A stretch of 10,040 nt of DNA, taken from assembly GCA_031274465.1 (NCBI GenBank), contig JAISQC010000052.1, positions 1 through 10,040 of the forward strand, in the 5' to 3' direction. The notes under the pieces are model-generated. The model was given only the letters and a program-made list of their open reading frames with translations, did no database searches and was not told the DNA's origin. A program made the position numbers and the translations under genes. Shown one piece after another: positions 1-6,220 of this stretch; within the stretch, counting starts at the first letter, position 1, and every line of letters starts with the position of its first letter. The DNA comes from Synergistaceae bacterium. GTDB taxonomy: Bacteria; Synergistota; Synergistia; Synergistales; Synergistaceae.

Positions 1-1193
1 CCCTCGGTTACCGCATCGGGAATTCCAGTGCGCGGGGGGTCGAGCACTATCGCGTCGTAGGACCCTCTCTTCAAGCTGTCGGTGTCCGACATGAACCTCT
101 CGGCCGCCTGGACGAACACTCGGACATTGCCGATGCCGTTTTGCTCCATATTCCCTTTCATAAGGCGCGCCGCAGGCCTCCATTCCTCTACCGCATCGAC
201 TCGCTCGGCGGAGGACGCAAGATACGCCGTGAGGCTTCCGACGCCGCTGTAAAGCTCGAGGACGGAGGACGGCCCGCAACTTTTGACGATTTCAGCCGCG
301 CGCGAGAAAATCCGCTCGGCTTGCTGGGCGTTTATCTGAAAAAATGAGGATATGTCGAGATCGAAACTGTAGTTGCCCATTTTAGCGGCGATGTATTTGC
401 CGCCGCAAATCGATTTGAACTCCGGGCCCCAGACGAAATTATCCCTGGATGTCTTGACGTTCAGGACGGCGCCGGTCAGGTTGGGGATCCCACTCATGAT
501 GTTCTGATGAATGTTTTTCAAAGCCCCGAATTCCCTGCGGTTAAATTCACGAGCCGCCACCACTCCGGCGAGCGCGCTTCCTCCAGCGCCGCCGGAACGC
601 GCCGCTATCGCGCGTATATCGCCGGACGCGGAGCTTTCCTCGTACCCTTTGAGGCCGATTCGTCCGTGTTCCGAAATCATGCTGGAAACGATGCTCTCAA
701 GGGACGGTTCGAGCACAGGGCATTTTTCAAACGGCACTATTTTATGGCTGCGCCGCTCGTAATAGCCGGTAAATTTCCCGACCGGCAGGATCGCCTTGTT
801 CCTATAGCCCCACTCTTTGGCGGAAGGCTCACAATGCAAGCCGCCGGGCAGCTCTATCCCCCCGATCCTGCGCATCGCGTCTGCCAGAATCGAACGCTTC
901 ATACCCATCTGCGCGGGGTACGAGGCGTGCTGCAGGCGGCAGCCGCCGCACGAACCGAAGCTGGGGCATCTCGGCGCCACCCGGTCCGGCGAGGCGGAGA
1001 GTATGTCAACCACCGCCGCAGCGGCGTATTTTTTGCTGACGCGGGCTATCCGGCAGACAACGCGTTCCCCGGGCAGGGACCCCGGCACAAATACGACGAA
1101 ATTTTTCCCGCCGCCCGACTCGAGCCGCGCTATGCCCTCCCCTTCGCTGTTGACAGACGATATATCGACTGTGACAATCTCTCCCGGGTTCAT
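1..1193 (-). CDS. rlmD: 23S rRNA (uracil-5-)-methyltransferase, RumA/RlmD family (C-terminus cut off)
   Basis: SAM-dependent enzyme that makes 5-methyluridine in 23S rRNA. The frame is open from an ATG at 1193 to the left edge, giving 397 residues; the family is usually about 430-460. Residues 1-60 fit an RNA-binding TRAM domain. Cys76, Cys82 and Cys85 (CPSFGSCGGC, then RLQH), with Cys158 (FEKCP), match the [4Fe-4S]-binding cysteines of RumA. FFQIN is at 284-288, the SAM-binding LELYSGVG at 312-319, and DPPR at 385-388. The catalytic cysteine of the family lies further downstream and is outside the window. An AAAGG sequence sits about 10 nt before the ATG. The gene follows the kor operon after 75 nt on the same strand, so readthrough is possible past a hairpin in the gap. 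Which uridine is modified (U1939, U747 or both) cannot be told from the sequence; the family call is firm, the symbol less so. Confidence 0.93.
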   Translation of the reverse strand, partial: MNPGEIVTVDISSVNSEGEGIARLESGGGKNFVVFVPGSLPGERVVCRIARVSKKYAAAAVVDILSASPDRVAPRCPSFGSCGGCRLQHASYPAQMGMKRSILADAMRRIGGIELPGGLHCEPSAKEWGYRNKAILPVGKFTGYYERRSHKIVPFEKCPVLEPSLESIVSSMISEHGRIGLKGYEESSASGDIRAIAARSGGAGGSALAGVVAAREFNRREFGALKNIHQNIMSGIPNLTGAVLNVKTSRDNFVWGPEFKSICGGKYIAAKMGNYSFDLDISSFFQINAQQAERIFSRAAEIVKSCGPSSVLELYSGVGSLTAYLASSAERVDAVEEWRPAARLMKGNMEQNGIGNVRVFVQAAERFMSDTDSLKRGSYDAIVLDPPRTGIPDAVTE

Positions 1194-1223
1194 TCAAACG
1201 CCGCCTTTCGATCATGCAGAACA

Positions 1224-1254
1224 CGGGCCCCGCCCATGCGGTGAACGGGGCCCG
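1224..1254 (-). terminator. GC-rich hairpin after korC, possible terminator or attenuator
   Basis: CGGGCCCCG (1224-1232) and CGGGGCCCG (1246-1254) form a perfect 9-bp stem around a 13-nt loop, 15 nt past the korC stop. Read on the minus strand, what follows is TGTTCTGCAT, with no T-tract. It is therefore either a weak or factor-assisted terminator, or a 3'-end stabilising structure that still lets transcription reach the downstream methyltransferase. The inverted repeat is seen directly; the function is inferred. Confidence 0.5.
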
Positions 1255-1268
1255 GTATCCGAGACATT

Positions 1269-1826
1269 TTAATTCTGTTCCTTCATCATCCTGTAGCCCT
1301 CATCGAAAGCCCGGCTGTTCAGTTCCTCGGTGCCAGGCGGCACGTTCTCGAGGATCGTGTTCCTGATGGACTCGGGTTTTACGAGCCCATTGTTTTCCAG
1401 AACCCGCGCTACCGTTCCAAGCGCCACCATATTCGTCACTATTTCGCGCCCAAGGACCTCACGCGCCGTTTTGACTATCGGCATGCGGTATATTTTCGCG
1501 TCCAGCTCCGGCACGTTCCTCACGAAAAAGTCGTCGATGATGATCGTGCCGCCCGGCGCCGTGTCGTGGGAGTATTCGTCGCAGGCCTTCTGGGTGAGTA
1601 TGACTTGAAGGTTTGGGTTGGCCGTCTTGGGATAGTCGATCTCCCCGCGCGCTATCACTACCTCCGATTTCGATGCGCCTCCCCGCGCCTCCGGGCCGTA
1701 CGCCTGAGTCTGCACTGCGTTGAGGCCCTCCTCCATAAGCGCCGCGCTCTGCCCGATGATGACTGCGGCGAGAATGACGCCCTGCCCCCCGGAACCTGCC
1801 ACGCGAATTTCGTAACGGTCGCCCAT
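1269..1826 (-). CDS. korC: 2-oxoacid:ferredoxin oxidoreductase, gamma subunit
   Basis: Gamma subunit of the CoA- and thiamine-dependent complex that oxidises a 2-oxoacid to acyl-CoA and CO2 while reducing ferredoxin in the cytoplasm. The 185-residue product begins with the hallmark strand and glycine loop RVAGSGGQG (residues 8-16), followed by QTQAYGPEARGGAS (39-52), both typical of the POR/KOR gamma domain; the length is normal for a stand-alone gamma subunit. I chose ATG 1826 because GGAGGTGA (1839-1832) lies 5 nt upstream of it. A GTG in the same frame at 1835 overlaps the beta stop as GTGA, but it falls inside that ribosome-binding site and would add only three residues. The site itself overlaps the last bases of korB, suggesting translational coupling. 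This is the last gene of the korDABC operon. Confidence 0.93.
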   Translation of the reverse strand: MGDRYEIRVAGSGGQGVILAAVIIGQSAALMEEGLNAVQTQAYGPEARGGASKSEVVIARGEIDYPKTANPNLQVILTQKACDEYSHDTAPGGTIIIDDFFVRNVPELDAKIYRMPIVKTAREVLGREIVTNMVALGTVARVLENNGLVKPESIRNTILENVPPGTEELNSRAFDEGYRMMKEQN

Positions 1827-1831
1827 ATCGG

Positions 1832-2650
1832 TCACCTCCCGGCCTTTTCGATTACCTTGTCGTATTTCTTAGTGTACTCTTCGACATTGCTGTCGAAGAA
1901 GAGCTCCCCGATCACGTACTTGCCGTCGAGTTCGTCGGGCGCCATGCCGTCCGCTTTCGCCTTCATGACGCTGCGGTCCTTGAAATAGTTGAAATTGTCC
2001 AGCGGCCGGCCCCTCTTGTTTTTGCGCCCGAACTGCGTATGGCAGTGCGTCATTATCTCTATGACCGAGAACCCGTCGTGCTGTATGCCTTTTTTGATGA
2101 TGGTCTCGCACATCTGAGGCTGGGCTATGGTCGCCCTGGCGACAAAAGTGGCCCCGGCGCCTATGGCGAGCCTGCAAATGTCGAAGGGGGGATCGACGGC
2201 CCCGTATGGCGCGGTCGTCGCTATGGCGCCGATAGGGGTGGTGGGCGACGCCTGCCCGCCGGTCATGCCATAGATATTGTTGTTCATCACTATAGCGCAT
2301 ATCCCAATGTTCCGGCGGCACGCATGGATGAAGTGGTTTCCCCCTATGGCCGAACAGTCCCCGTCGCCCATAACGTCGATTACGGTCAGCTCGGGGTTTG
2401 AAAGCTTGACGCCCGTCGCGAACGCGAGAGACCTGCCGTGAGCCGTATGAAGCGTGCAGGAATCGATATAACCGGGCATTCGGCTCGAACAGCCTATGCC
2501 AGAGGAGATGACGGTCTTGCCGGGGTCCTTGCCAAGCGAGGTCAGCGCTCGGAGCATGGCGTGCATGATTATGCCGTGCCCGCACCCCGGACACCAGATA
2601 TGGGGCATGAACTGCGATCTCAGCCACTTCATTACATCTTCTCGGGGCAT
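1832..2650 (-). CDS. korB: 2-oxoacid:ferredoxin oxidoreductase, beta (TPP-binding) subunit
   Basis: Catalytic beta subunit carrying thiamine diphosphate and the proximal [4Fe-4S] cluster. The 272-residue product has WCPGCG at 19-24, IGCSSR at 52-57 and THCHTQFGR at 201-209, so Cys20, Cys23, Cys54 and Cys203 are the likely cluster ligands. The TPP/Mg motif is GDGDC at 95-99, continuing to NNNIYGMTGGQ at 123-133. The start at ATG 2650 is preceded by GGAGGT with 8-nt spacing, and the alpha stop TGA (2654-2652) is separated from the ATG by a single base. An in-frame ATG six codons later has only a weak ribosome-binding site. The C-terminal extension (about residues 215-272) is charged and lacks recognisable motifs. 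The family is clear; whether the substrate is 2-oxoglutarate, a branched-chain 2-oxoacid or both is not decided by these motifs. Confidence 0.94.
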   Translation of the reverse strand: MPREDVMKWLRSQFMPHIWCPGCGHGIIMHAMLRALTSLGKDPGKTVISSGIGCSSRMPGYIDSCTLHTAHGRSLAFATGVKLSNPELTVIDVMGDGDCSAIGGNHFIHACRRNIGICAIVMNNNIYGMTGGQASPTTPIGAIATTAPYGAVDPPFDICRLAIGAGATFVARATIAQPQMCETIIKKGIQHDGFSVIEIMTHCHTQFGRKNKRGRPLDNFNYFKDRSVMKAKADGMAPDELDGKYVIGELFFDSNVEEYTKKYDKVIEKAGR

Positions 2651-2651
2651 G

Positions 2652-3791
2652 TCAAGCCACCTCCTCTATGTAGGATATTATCTGGGCGGGTTTGAAGAGC
2701 TCGCCGTTCAAGAGCGTCTTGCTGTGAGTCTCGCAATGCCCATGTATCGCGCGGTCTATCTCGAGGAACATCTGCCCCATGTTCAGCTCCGGGACTATGA
2801 CGTGTTTGACGCGCGAGGCTTTCACGATGTCCTCCAACTCCCGGTCCGCGAAAGGCCAGATCGTTATCGGGCGGAAGTGTCCGACCTTCGCCCCGCGCGA
2901 GCGCAGCTCCCTGACGGCGCGCAGGGCGGAACGCGAGACGCAGCCGAACGAAACCACCAAAATTTCCGCGTCCTCGCAACCCTCCGCAGCGTATTCAACC
3001 ACCTCGCTGCGGCGCTTTTCGACCTTGTCTATGATCCTGGTTATCTTCCTGTCGATGTCCGCGGCGTTGTTCGTGGGGAAACCCCAGTCGTTGGAAGTAA
3101 GGCCGGTGACGTGCCAGTGATACCCGTCTCCAAATGACGCCATCGGGGGGATGTCGTCGCAGGGGTCTGCGAGGTAAGGGATGAACTGGTCCGGCGGGAC
3201 GGACGGCTTTTTCCTGTCCGTTATCTCAAGCGAGCAAGCGTCGGGGATGACTATCCTCTCCCGCATGTGGCCCACCACTTCGTCCGACAGGATCAGAACC
3301 GGCTGCCTGAAACGCTCTGACGCGTTGAACGCCTTGACTGTCAAATCGTAGCACTCCTGCACGGATGAAGGGGCGTACGCGATCGTCGCATGGTCCCCGT
3401 GCGTTCCCCACCGCGCCTGCATCACGTCGCCCTGCGAGACTTTAGTCGGCAGGCCCGTCGATGGGCCTCCCCGCTGGACGTCGACGCACACGAAGGGTAT
3501 CTCGGCGATATATCCGTAACCCAGCAGTTCCTGCTTGAGCGAGAAACCTGGGCCCGACGTGCCGGTCATCGCCTTCCTGCCCGTTATCGAGGCGCCTATC
3601 GTCGCCGCGATGCCTCCGATCTCGTCCTCCATCTGGATGAACCTGCCGCCGAGTTTCGGAAGCTCCTCTGCCATGACCTCGGCAATTTCCGTCGAGGGCG
3701 TGATCGGATAACCTCCGAAAAAACGGCACCCCGCGTCTATGCCACCCATCGCTATGGCTTTGTTGCCCTGCCAGAATTCAGCCCTGGGCAT
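2652..3791 (-). CDS. korA: 2-oxoacid:ferredoxin oxidoreductase, alpha subunit (KorA/VorB type)
   Basis: Alpha subunit, contributing the pyrimidine-binding half of the TPP site. From ATG 3791 the product has 379 residues: YPITPS at 28-33, MEDE at 54-57 (Glu that can activate TPP), TSGPGFSL at 78-85 and QRGGPSTGLPTK at 106-117 (CoA/substrate-facing loop), then a transketolase-C-like domain from about residue 265 (ILVVSFG, and later FRPITIWPF). It has no N-terminal gamma domain, so this is the split four-subunit form. ATG 3791 has AGGAG about 10 nt upstream; GTG 3800 in the same frame is only 1 nt from that site and less likely. The TGA of korD (3795-3793) ends one base before the ATG. Close relatives in anaerobes are often named 2-oxoglutarate or 2-ketoisovalerate (VorB) oxidoreductases; I cannot separate these by eye. 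Confidence 0.94.
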   Translation of the reverse strand: MPRAEFWQGNKAIAMGGIDAGCRFFGGYPITPSTEIAEVMAEELPKLGGRFIQMEDEIGGIAATIGASITGRKAMTGTSGPGFSLKQELLGYGYIAEIPFVCVDVQRGGPSTGLPTKVSQGDVMQARWGTHGDHATIAYAPSSVQECYDLTVKAFNASERFRQPVLILSDEVVGHMRERIVIPDACSLEITDRKKPSVPPDQFIPYLADPCDDIPPMASFGDGYHWHVTGLTSNDWGFPTNNAADIDRKITRIIDKVEKRRSEVVEYAAEGCEDAEILVVSFGCVSRSALRAVRELRSRGAKVGHFRPITIWPFADRELEDIVKASRVKHVIVPELNMGQMFLEIDRAIHGHCETHSKTLLNGELFKPAQIISYIEEVA

Positions 3792-3792
3792 G

Positions 3793-4002
3793 TCACTCAC
3801 TCTCCTTCACCGTGATCGCAAAATCAGGGCAGACATTGTCGCACTGATGACAGCCTATGCAGTCTTCGGGCCGGGCGGGCTCGCTCTTCACCTGATCGTC
3901 GAGTTCCAATACCTTCTTCGGGCATATCCCGACGCATAAGCTGCATCCCTTGCACCACAATTTGTTGACCGAAACGCTGAAACGCTTTGCCAAACAATTC
4001 AC
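3793..4002 (-). CDS. korD: 2x[4Fe-4S] ferredoxin-like delta subunit of 2-oxoacid oxidoreductase
   Basis: Small electron-transfer subunit taking electrons from the TPP site towards free ferredoxin. Two classical CxxCxxCxxxCP motifs bind two [4Fe-4S] clusters: CKGCSLCVGICP at residues 17-28 and CIGCHQCDNVCP at 48-59. No ATG lies near the domain. I chose GTG 4002 (69 residues) because GGAGGAGG is placed 3-6 nt before it; a TTG at 3993 with AAGGTGA 5 nt upstream is a real alternative (66 residues). The open frame extends upstream to 4098, but that part crosses the promoter and has no ferredoxin character. It is the first gene of the korDABC operon, one base from korA. Confidence 0.9.
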   Translation of the reverse strand: MNCLAKRFSVSVNKLWCKGCSLCVGICPKKVLELDDQVKSEPARPEDCIGCHQCDNVCPDFAITVKESE

Positions 4003-4069
4003 CTTCCTCCTCCAAAAGGTACTGCCACGCGCATGTTTCAAAATGTCCGCGTATATAGTGAATATGATG

Positions 4070-4098
4070 AATATATCGGAAAAATATGCACAAATCAA
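4070..4098 (-). promoter_or_regulatory. Sigma-70-type promoter for the korDABC operon
   Basis: Read on the minus strand, TTGATT (4098-4093) and TATATT (4075-4070) are separated by exactly 17 nt, each close to the -35 and -10 consensus. A start near 4063 would leave a leader of about 60 nt before the korD GTG. The surrounding 4060-4140 stretch is the most AT-rich part of the intergenic region, as expected for a promoter. Confidence 0.65.
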
Positions 4099-4373
4099 GC
4101 CAAAAAAGATGAATCATTGATTTACGCATTTTTTGCAAAATTTGGAATGTATTCGCCAATCTGCCGGCCTGGGGCAGCCTCGCCCGTCAAAACCGGAAAG
4201 AGCCATATCCAAGCGGCAAATGTCCGCCCTCTGACGCATCGAAGCAAACCCAGGAGGATTTGGCGGGGGCTTTGGAAGCTCGGCAATGTTTCATGAGCGC
4301 GCCCAGGCTTTTCGCGCTCTTTCGTTCGCTCTTTCGGCCGCTTTTCGGTATACCATTTTCATCGACGTTATAT

Positions 4374-4379
4374 TATAAT
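4374..4379 (+). promoter_or_regulatory. Probable -10 box for tRNA-Ser
   Basis: A perfect TATAAT lies 41 nt before the first base of the mature tRNA, giving a leader of about 35 nt if transcription starts near 4386. No good -35 hexamer is present at 16-18 nt spacing (the best-placed sequence is TACCAT), so the assignment rests on the -10 alone. Confidence 0.4.
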
Positions 4380-4420
4380 CAGCGGGCGGCTGCGACATTT
4401 AATCTCAGCAATAAACATAG

Positions 4421-4508
4421 GGAGGGCTGGCCGAGTGGTCTAAGGCGGTTGACTTGAAATCAATTGTGGGGCGACCCACCGCGGGTTCGAATCCTGCGCC
4501 CTCCGCCA
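4421..4508 (+). tRNA. tRNA-Ser (anticodon UGA), CCA encoded
   Basis: An 88-nt class II tRNA. The acceptor strands GGAGGGC (4421-4427) and GCCCTCC (4498-4504) pair perfectly, followed by discriminator G and an encoded CCA at 4506-4508. The anticodon loop CTTGAAA (4453-4459) gives anticodon TGA (4455-4457), which reads UCA and other UCN codons. The anticodon stem is GTTGA/TCAAT. A long variable arm with TGTGGG and CCCACC strands is characteristic of serine tRNAs, and the T arm is GCGGG-TTCGAAT-CCTGC. The gene is complete and shows no defect. Confidence 0.97.
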
Positions 4509-4561
4509 ATATTATGCTTGCGCGTGAAAAAAAGACAACTGCGAGACGAGAGGTTGACGAC

Positions 4562-5005
4562 ATGACCAAAGACAGCGGAGCTTTCTCCCACACCTGCACG
4601 ATAAGGGTCAGATACAGCGAGACCGACAAGATGGGGCTGGTATATAACTCAAACTACCTCGTCTGGTTCGAGATTGCCAGAACCGAATATTGCAGGAACC
4701 TGGGAAAGACGTATCGGGGCTGGGAGGCTCAGGGATATTTCCTTCCGCTCACGGAGTCGTACTGCCGCTACAGATTCCCGGCGGATTACGACGACGAAGT
4801 CGAGCTTTATTGCCGGGCGCCCAAAGAACAGATAAAGCCGCACAGCATCCTCTTCGAGTACAGGGTTATGATGGAGCGCGAGCTTCTGGCCGAGGGATGG
4901 ACAAAACATGCTTTTGTCAACGCGGAGGGGCGCGTATACAGGAGGAACAACCAGTTTCAGCAATGGATGCTCGAGGAGGCCGGCAAAGATGGGAAAAATA
5001 ACTAG
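4562..5005 (+). CDS. Hotdog-fold acyl-CoA thioesterase, YbgC/4-hydroxybenzoyl-CoA thioesterase family
   Basis: A 147-residue cytoplasmic protein predicted to hydrolyse acyl-CoA thioesters. Residues 13-43 carry the family signature: VRYSETDKMGLVYNSNYLVWFEIARTE, with Asp22 in the position of the catalytic aspartate, the following glycine and VY/NY, and then the FE-AR-TE helix. The length fits the family (about 130-150). I chose ATG 4562 because AGAGGT lies 7 nt before it; the frame is open further upstream but runs through the tRNA gene. It starts 53 nt after the tRNA, with no terminator between, and its last 17 nt overlap the next gene. The substrate is unknown: in proteobacteria YbgC sits with tol-pal, which is absent here. 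A role in clearing acyl-CoAs from amino-acid fermentation is possible but inferred. Confidence 0.85.
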   Translation: MTKDSGAFSHTCTIRVRYSETDKMGLVYNSNYLVWFEIARTEYCRNLGKTYRGWEAQGYFLPLTESYCRYRFPADYDDEVELYCRAPKEQIKPHSILFEYRVMMERELLAEGWTKHAFVNAEGRVYRRNNQFQQWMLEEAGKDGKNN

Positions 5006-5474
5006 GCGCGGCTCTTTCACCCTCGCTGAGATGGCCGTGGCGGTCCCCATAATGCTGATACTGATGTCTATGGCGTTTACGTCGGCGTTTCCTTCCATGA
5101 AGCGATATTCCGACCCTGAATCCGATTTCCTTATTGCGAGCGAGGTTGAAAATGCGGCGGAATGGCTTCAAAGCCTCATCCACAGAGGGCTTTCCACGCG
5201 CAGCGACTTTACCCTCACAGCCCCCAACACCGGCACCAATTCGTGGCTTTCGGTCAGGTGGGCGATCACGGGGAAAATGGAAAAATGGAGTTCAAAAATA
5301 ATAACCCTCAAAAATAAAAACATCAATTCGAGCAAAGTTACGTACAGCCAAAGATTCCAAACCCTCACCCCGGCCCTCACCGTGCTGGTTTACAGCCACG
5401 ACGGCAAGTACCTCACCGACTGGAGGATATCGATTTCCGCTTACGGATTTGTGGATGCTTTCCGCGATGCTTGA
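4989..5474 (+). CDS. Pseudopilin-like protein with type IV prepilin N-terminus
   Basis: A 161-residue protein whose N-terminus MGKITRRGSFTLAEMAVAVP is a class III (prepilin) signal: a short basic leader, then FTLAE with Glu14 equivalent to the conserved mature Glu5, then a hydrophobic helix (about residues 15-34). Cleavage by prepilin peptidase would fall before Phe10. Position -1 is then Ser rather than the usual Gly, which lies at -2. The rest (35-161) is a soluble domain without cysteines that I cannot place in GspG, GspH, GspI or GspJ. ATG 4989 has GAGGAGG 9 nt upstream, inside the thioesterase gene, and overlaps its end by 17 nt, indicating coupling. Bases 5275-5340 are clearly A-rich compared with the flanks. 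It is probably a minor pilin or pseudopilin for a machine such as the one driven by gspEF in this window; membership is inferred. Confidence 0.72.
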   Translation: MGKITRRGSFTLAEMAVAVPIMLILMSMAFTSAFPSMKRYSDPESDFLIASEVENAAEWLQSLIHRGLSTRSDFTLTAPNTGTNSWLSVRWAITGKMEKWSSKIITLKNKNINSSKVTYSQRFQTLTPALTVLVYSHDGKYLTDWRISISAYGFVDAFRDA

Positions 5475-5655
5475 CTAAGTCACCGTCGAGGTGTAGTATC
5501 TGCTTAAACGCGCGAAGATGATATTTGTTTTTCAAAGTTGATGCCTTGAATAATTTAAATTAATCGCCACGATGCGGGTTTTCAAGCAAGGTGTTGTCAT
5601 ACATCTAAAGTATGATTGAAACAGCTCGCGGCGAACGCAAAGGGGGTGCGCTTAG

Positions 5656-6015
5656 GTGAAGGTGACGAAACGGCTGCCCGCGCTGGCGGCGTTGGTTTTC
5701 CTCTTTTTAGCGGCAATTGCGGGCGCGGCGTATCCGCATCCGCCGAAAGAGGTGATTCTGAATTGGAATCCGCAGGGAGAGCTCACAGTCAGAGTGATAC
5801 ATGGAGTCGATGATCCGGGGAAGCATTTTATTTTCAAAATCACGGTCTATGTGGACAACAAAATGGCAGCAACGCGTGAATATAAGTCGCAGACGGACGC
5901 GGACGGTCTGACGGATACTTTTTCGCTCGGCGCCCTGCCGGGAGGCACGAATTTAAAAGCGGAAGCGTCGTGCATCATAATGGGCACCGCGACTGGTTCA
6001 GCGATAGTGCCATAA
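5656..6015 (+). CDS. Small exported protein of unknown function
   Basis: A 119-residue protein starting at GTG 5656, with GGGGGTG 7 nt upstream. Residues 1-25 form a clear Sec signal peptide: KVTKR, then a leucine/alanine core, with cleavage likely after Ala24 or Ala25 (AGAA before YPH). The mature part of about 95 residues alternates hydrophobic and polar residues in short stretches, as in a beta-sandwich. Near its start it has PHPPKEV, and later VIHGVDDPGKHF, so three histidines cluster in the N-terminal half in a way that could bind a metal. There is no cysteine before the cleavage site, hence no lipobox; one cysteine occurs near the C-terminus. I do not recognise the family with confidence; a resemblance to small desulfoferrodoxin-like folds is only an impression. 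It stands alone, with 181 nt upstream and a terminator downstream. Confidence 0.7.
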   Translation: MKVTKRLPALAALVFLFLAAIAGAAYPHPPKEVILNWNPQGELTVRVIHGVDDPGKHFIFKITVYVDNKMAATREYKSQTDADGLTDTFSLGALPGGTNLKAEASCIIMGTATGSAIVP

Positions 6016-6037
6016 TGAGCATCCGGAAGTTTTAGTG

Positions 6038-6078
6038 TGGCGGGAGGCGGCGAGAGGCGCAACCCGCCATTATTTTAG
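6038..6078 (+). terminator. Probable intrinsic terminator of the small exported-protein gene
   Basis: TGGCGGG (6038-6044) pairs with CCCGCCA (6063-6069) over 7 bp. It is followed at once by TTATTTTA, a T-rich tail. The 18-nt loop is longer than usual, so termination may be incomplete. It lies 22 nt after the stop codon. Confidence 0.5.
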
Positions 6079-6220
6079 CGCAAACCGGCTTTGCCCGAAA
6101 CGGATTTCTGATTTTAGAAAGGGGGGATGGATGAAAAAGCGGGGTTGAATTTATTTCAGCTAAGGTAATGTTGTTGTCATTCGTTCGATTATATTATTAC
6201 GATGAAGGGAGACATGATCA

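Larger units (their letters stand above)
4003..4420. other. Divergent control region without a gene
   Basis: This 418-nt gap separates korD (minus) from tRNA-Ser (plus). It holds the kor promoter on the left and a TATAAT box for the tRNA on the right. Between them, 4140-4350 is GC-richer, with short frames on both strands that show no recognisable protein and no consistent start signal. An isolated AGGAGG at 4252-4257 is followed by no credible reading frame: the only frame close behind it, from TTG 4260, runs into the tRNA. A 10-bp repeat, CGCTCTTTCG, occurs at 4315-4324 and 4327-4336. Confidence 0.6.

Noticed and set aside
507..1244. A 245-codon plus-strand open frame opposite the methyltransferase
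   Set aside because: It is antisense to a gene with unmistakable RumA motifs and encodes a low-information Arg/Pro/Ala-rich product with no recognisable domain.
1869..2627. A 252-codon minus-strand frame overlapping korB
   Set aside because: It is an alternative frame of korB; the korB frame carries the TPP and cluster motifs.
4260..4457. Small plus-strand frame following AGGAGG at 4252
   Set aside because: It starts with TTG only 2 nt from the Shine-Dalgarno-like sequence, runs into the tRNA gene and resembles no protein.
5475..5655. Possible promoter or riboswitch before the small exported-protein gene
   Set aside because: The stretch is AT-rich and has TTGTCA at 5594 and TATGAT at 5611, but only 11 nt apart. 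The hairpins present (CACC/GGTG, CATAC/GTATG) are too small to call.
5590..6180. Repeated GTTGTCAT upstream of both the exported-protein gene and cstA
   Set aside because: The two copies (near 5593 and 6173) share only about 8 nt and have no common context; chance is sufficient.
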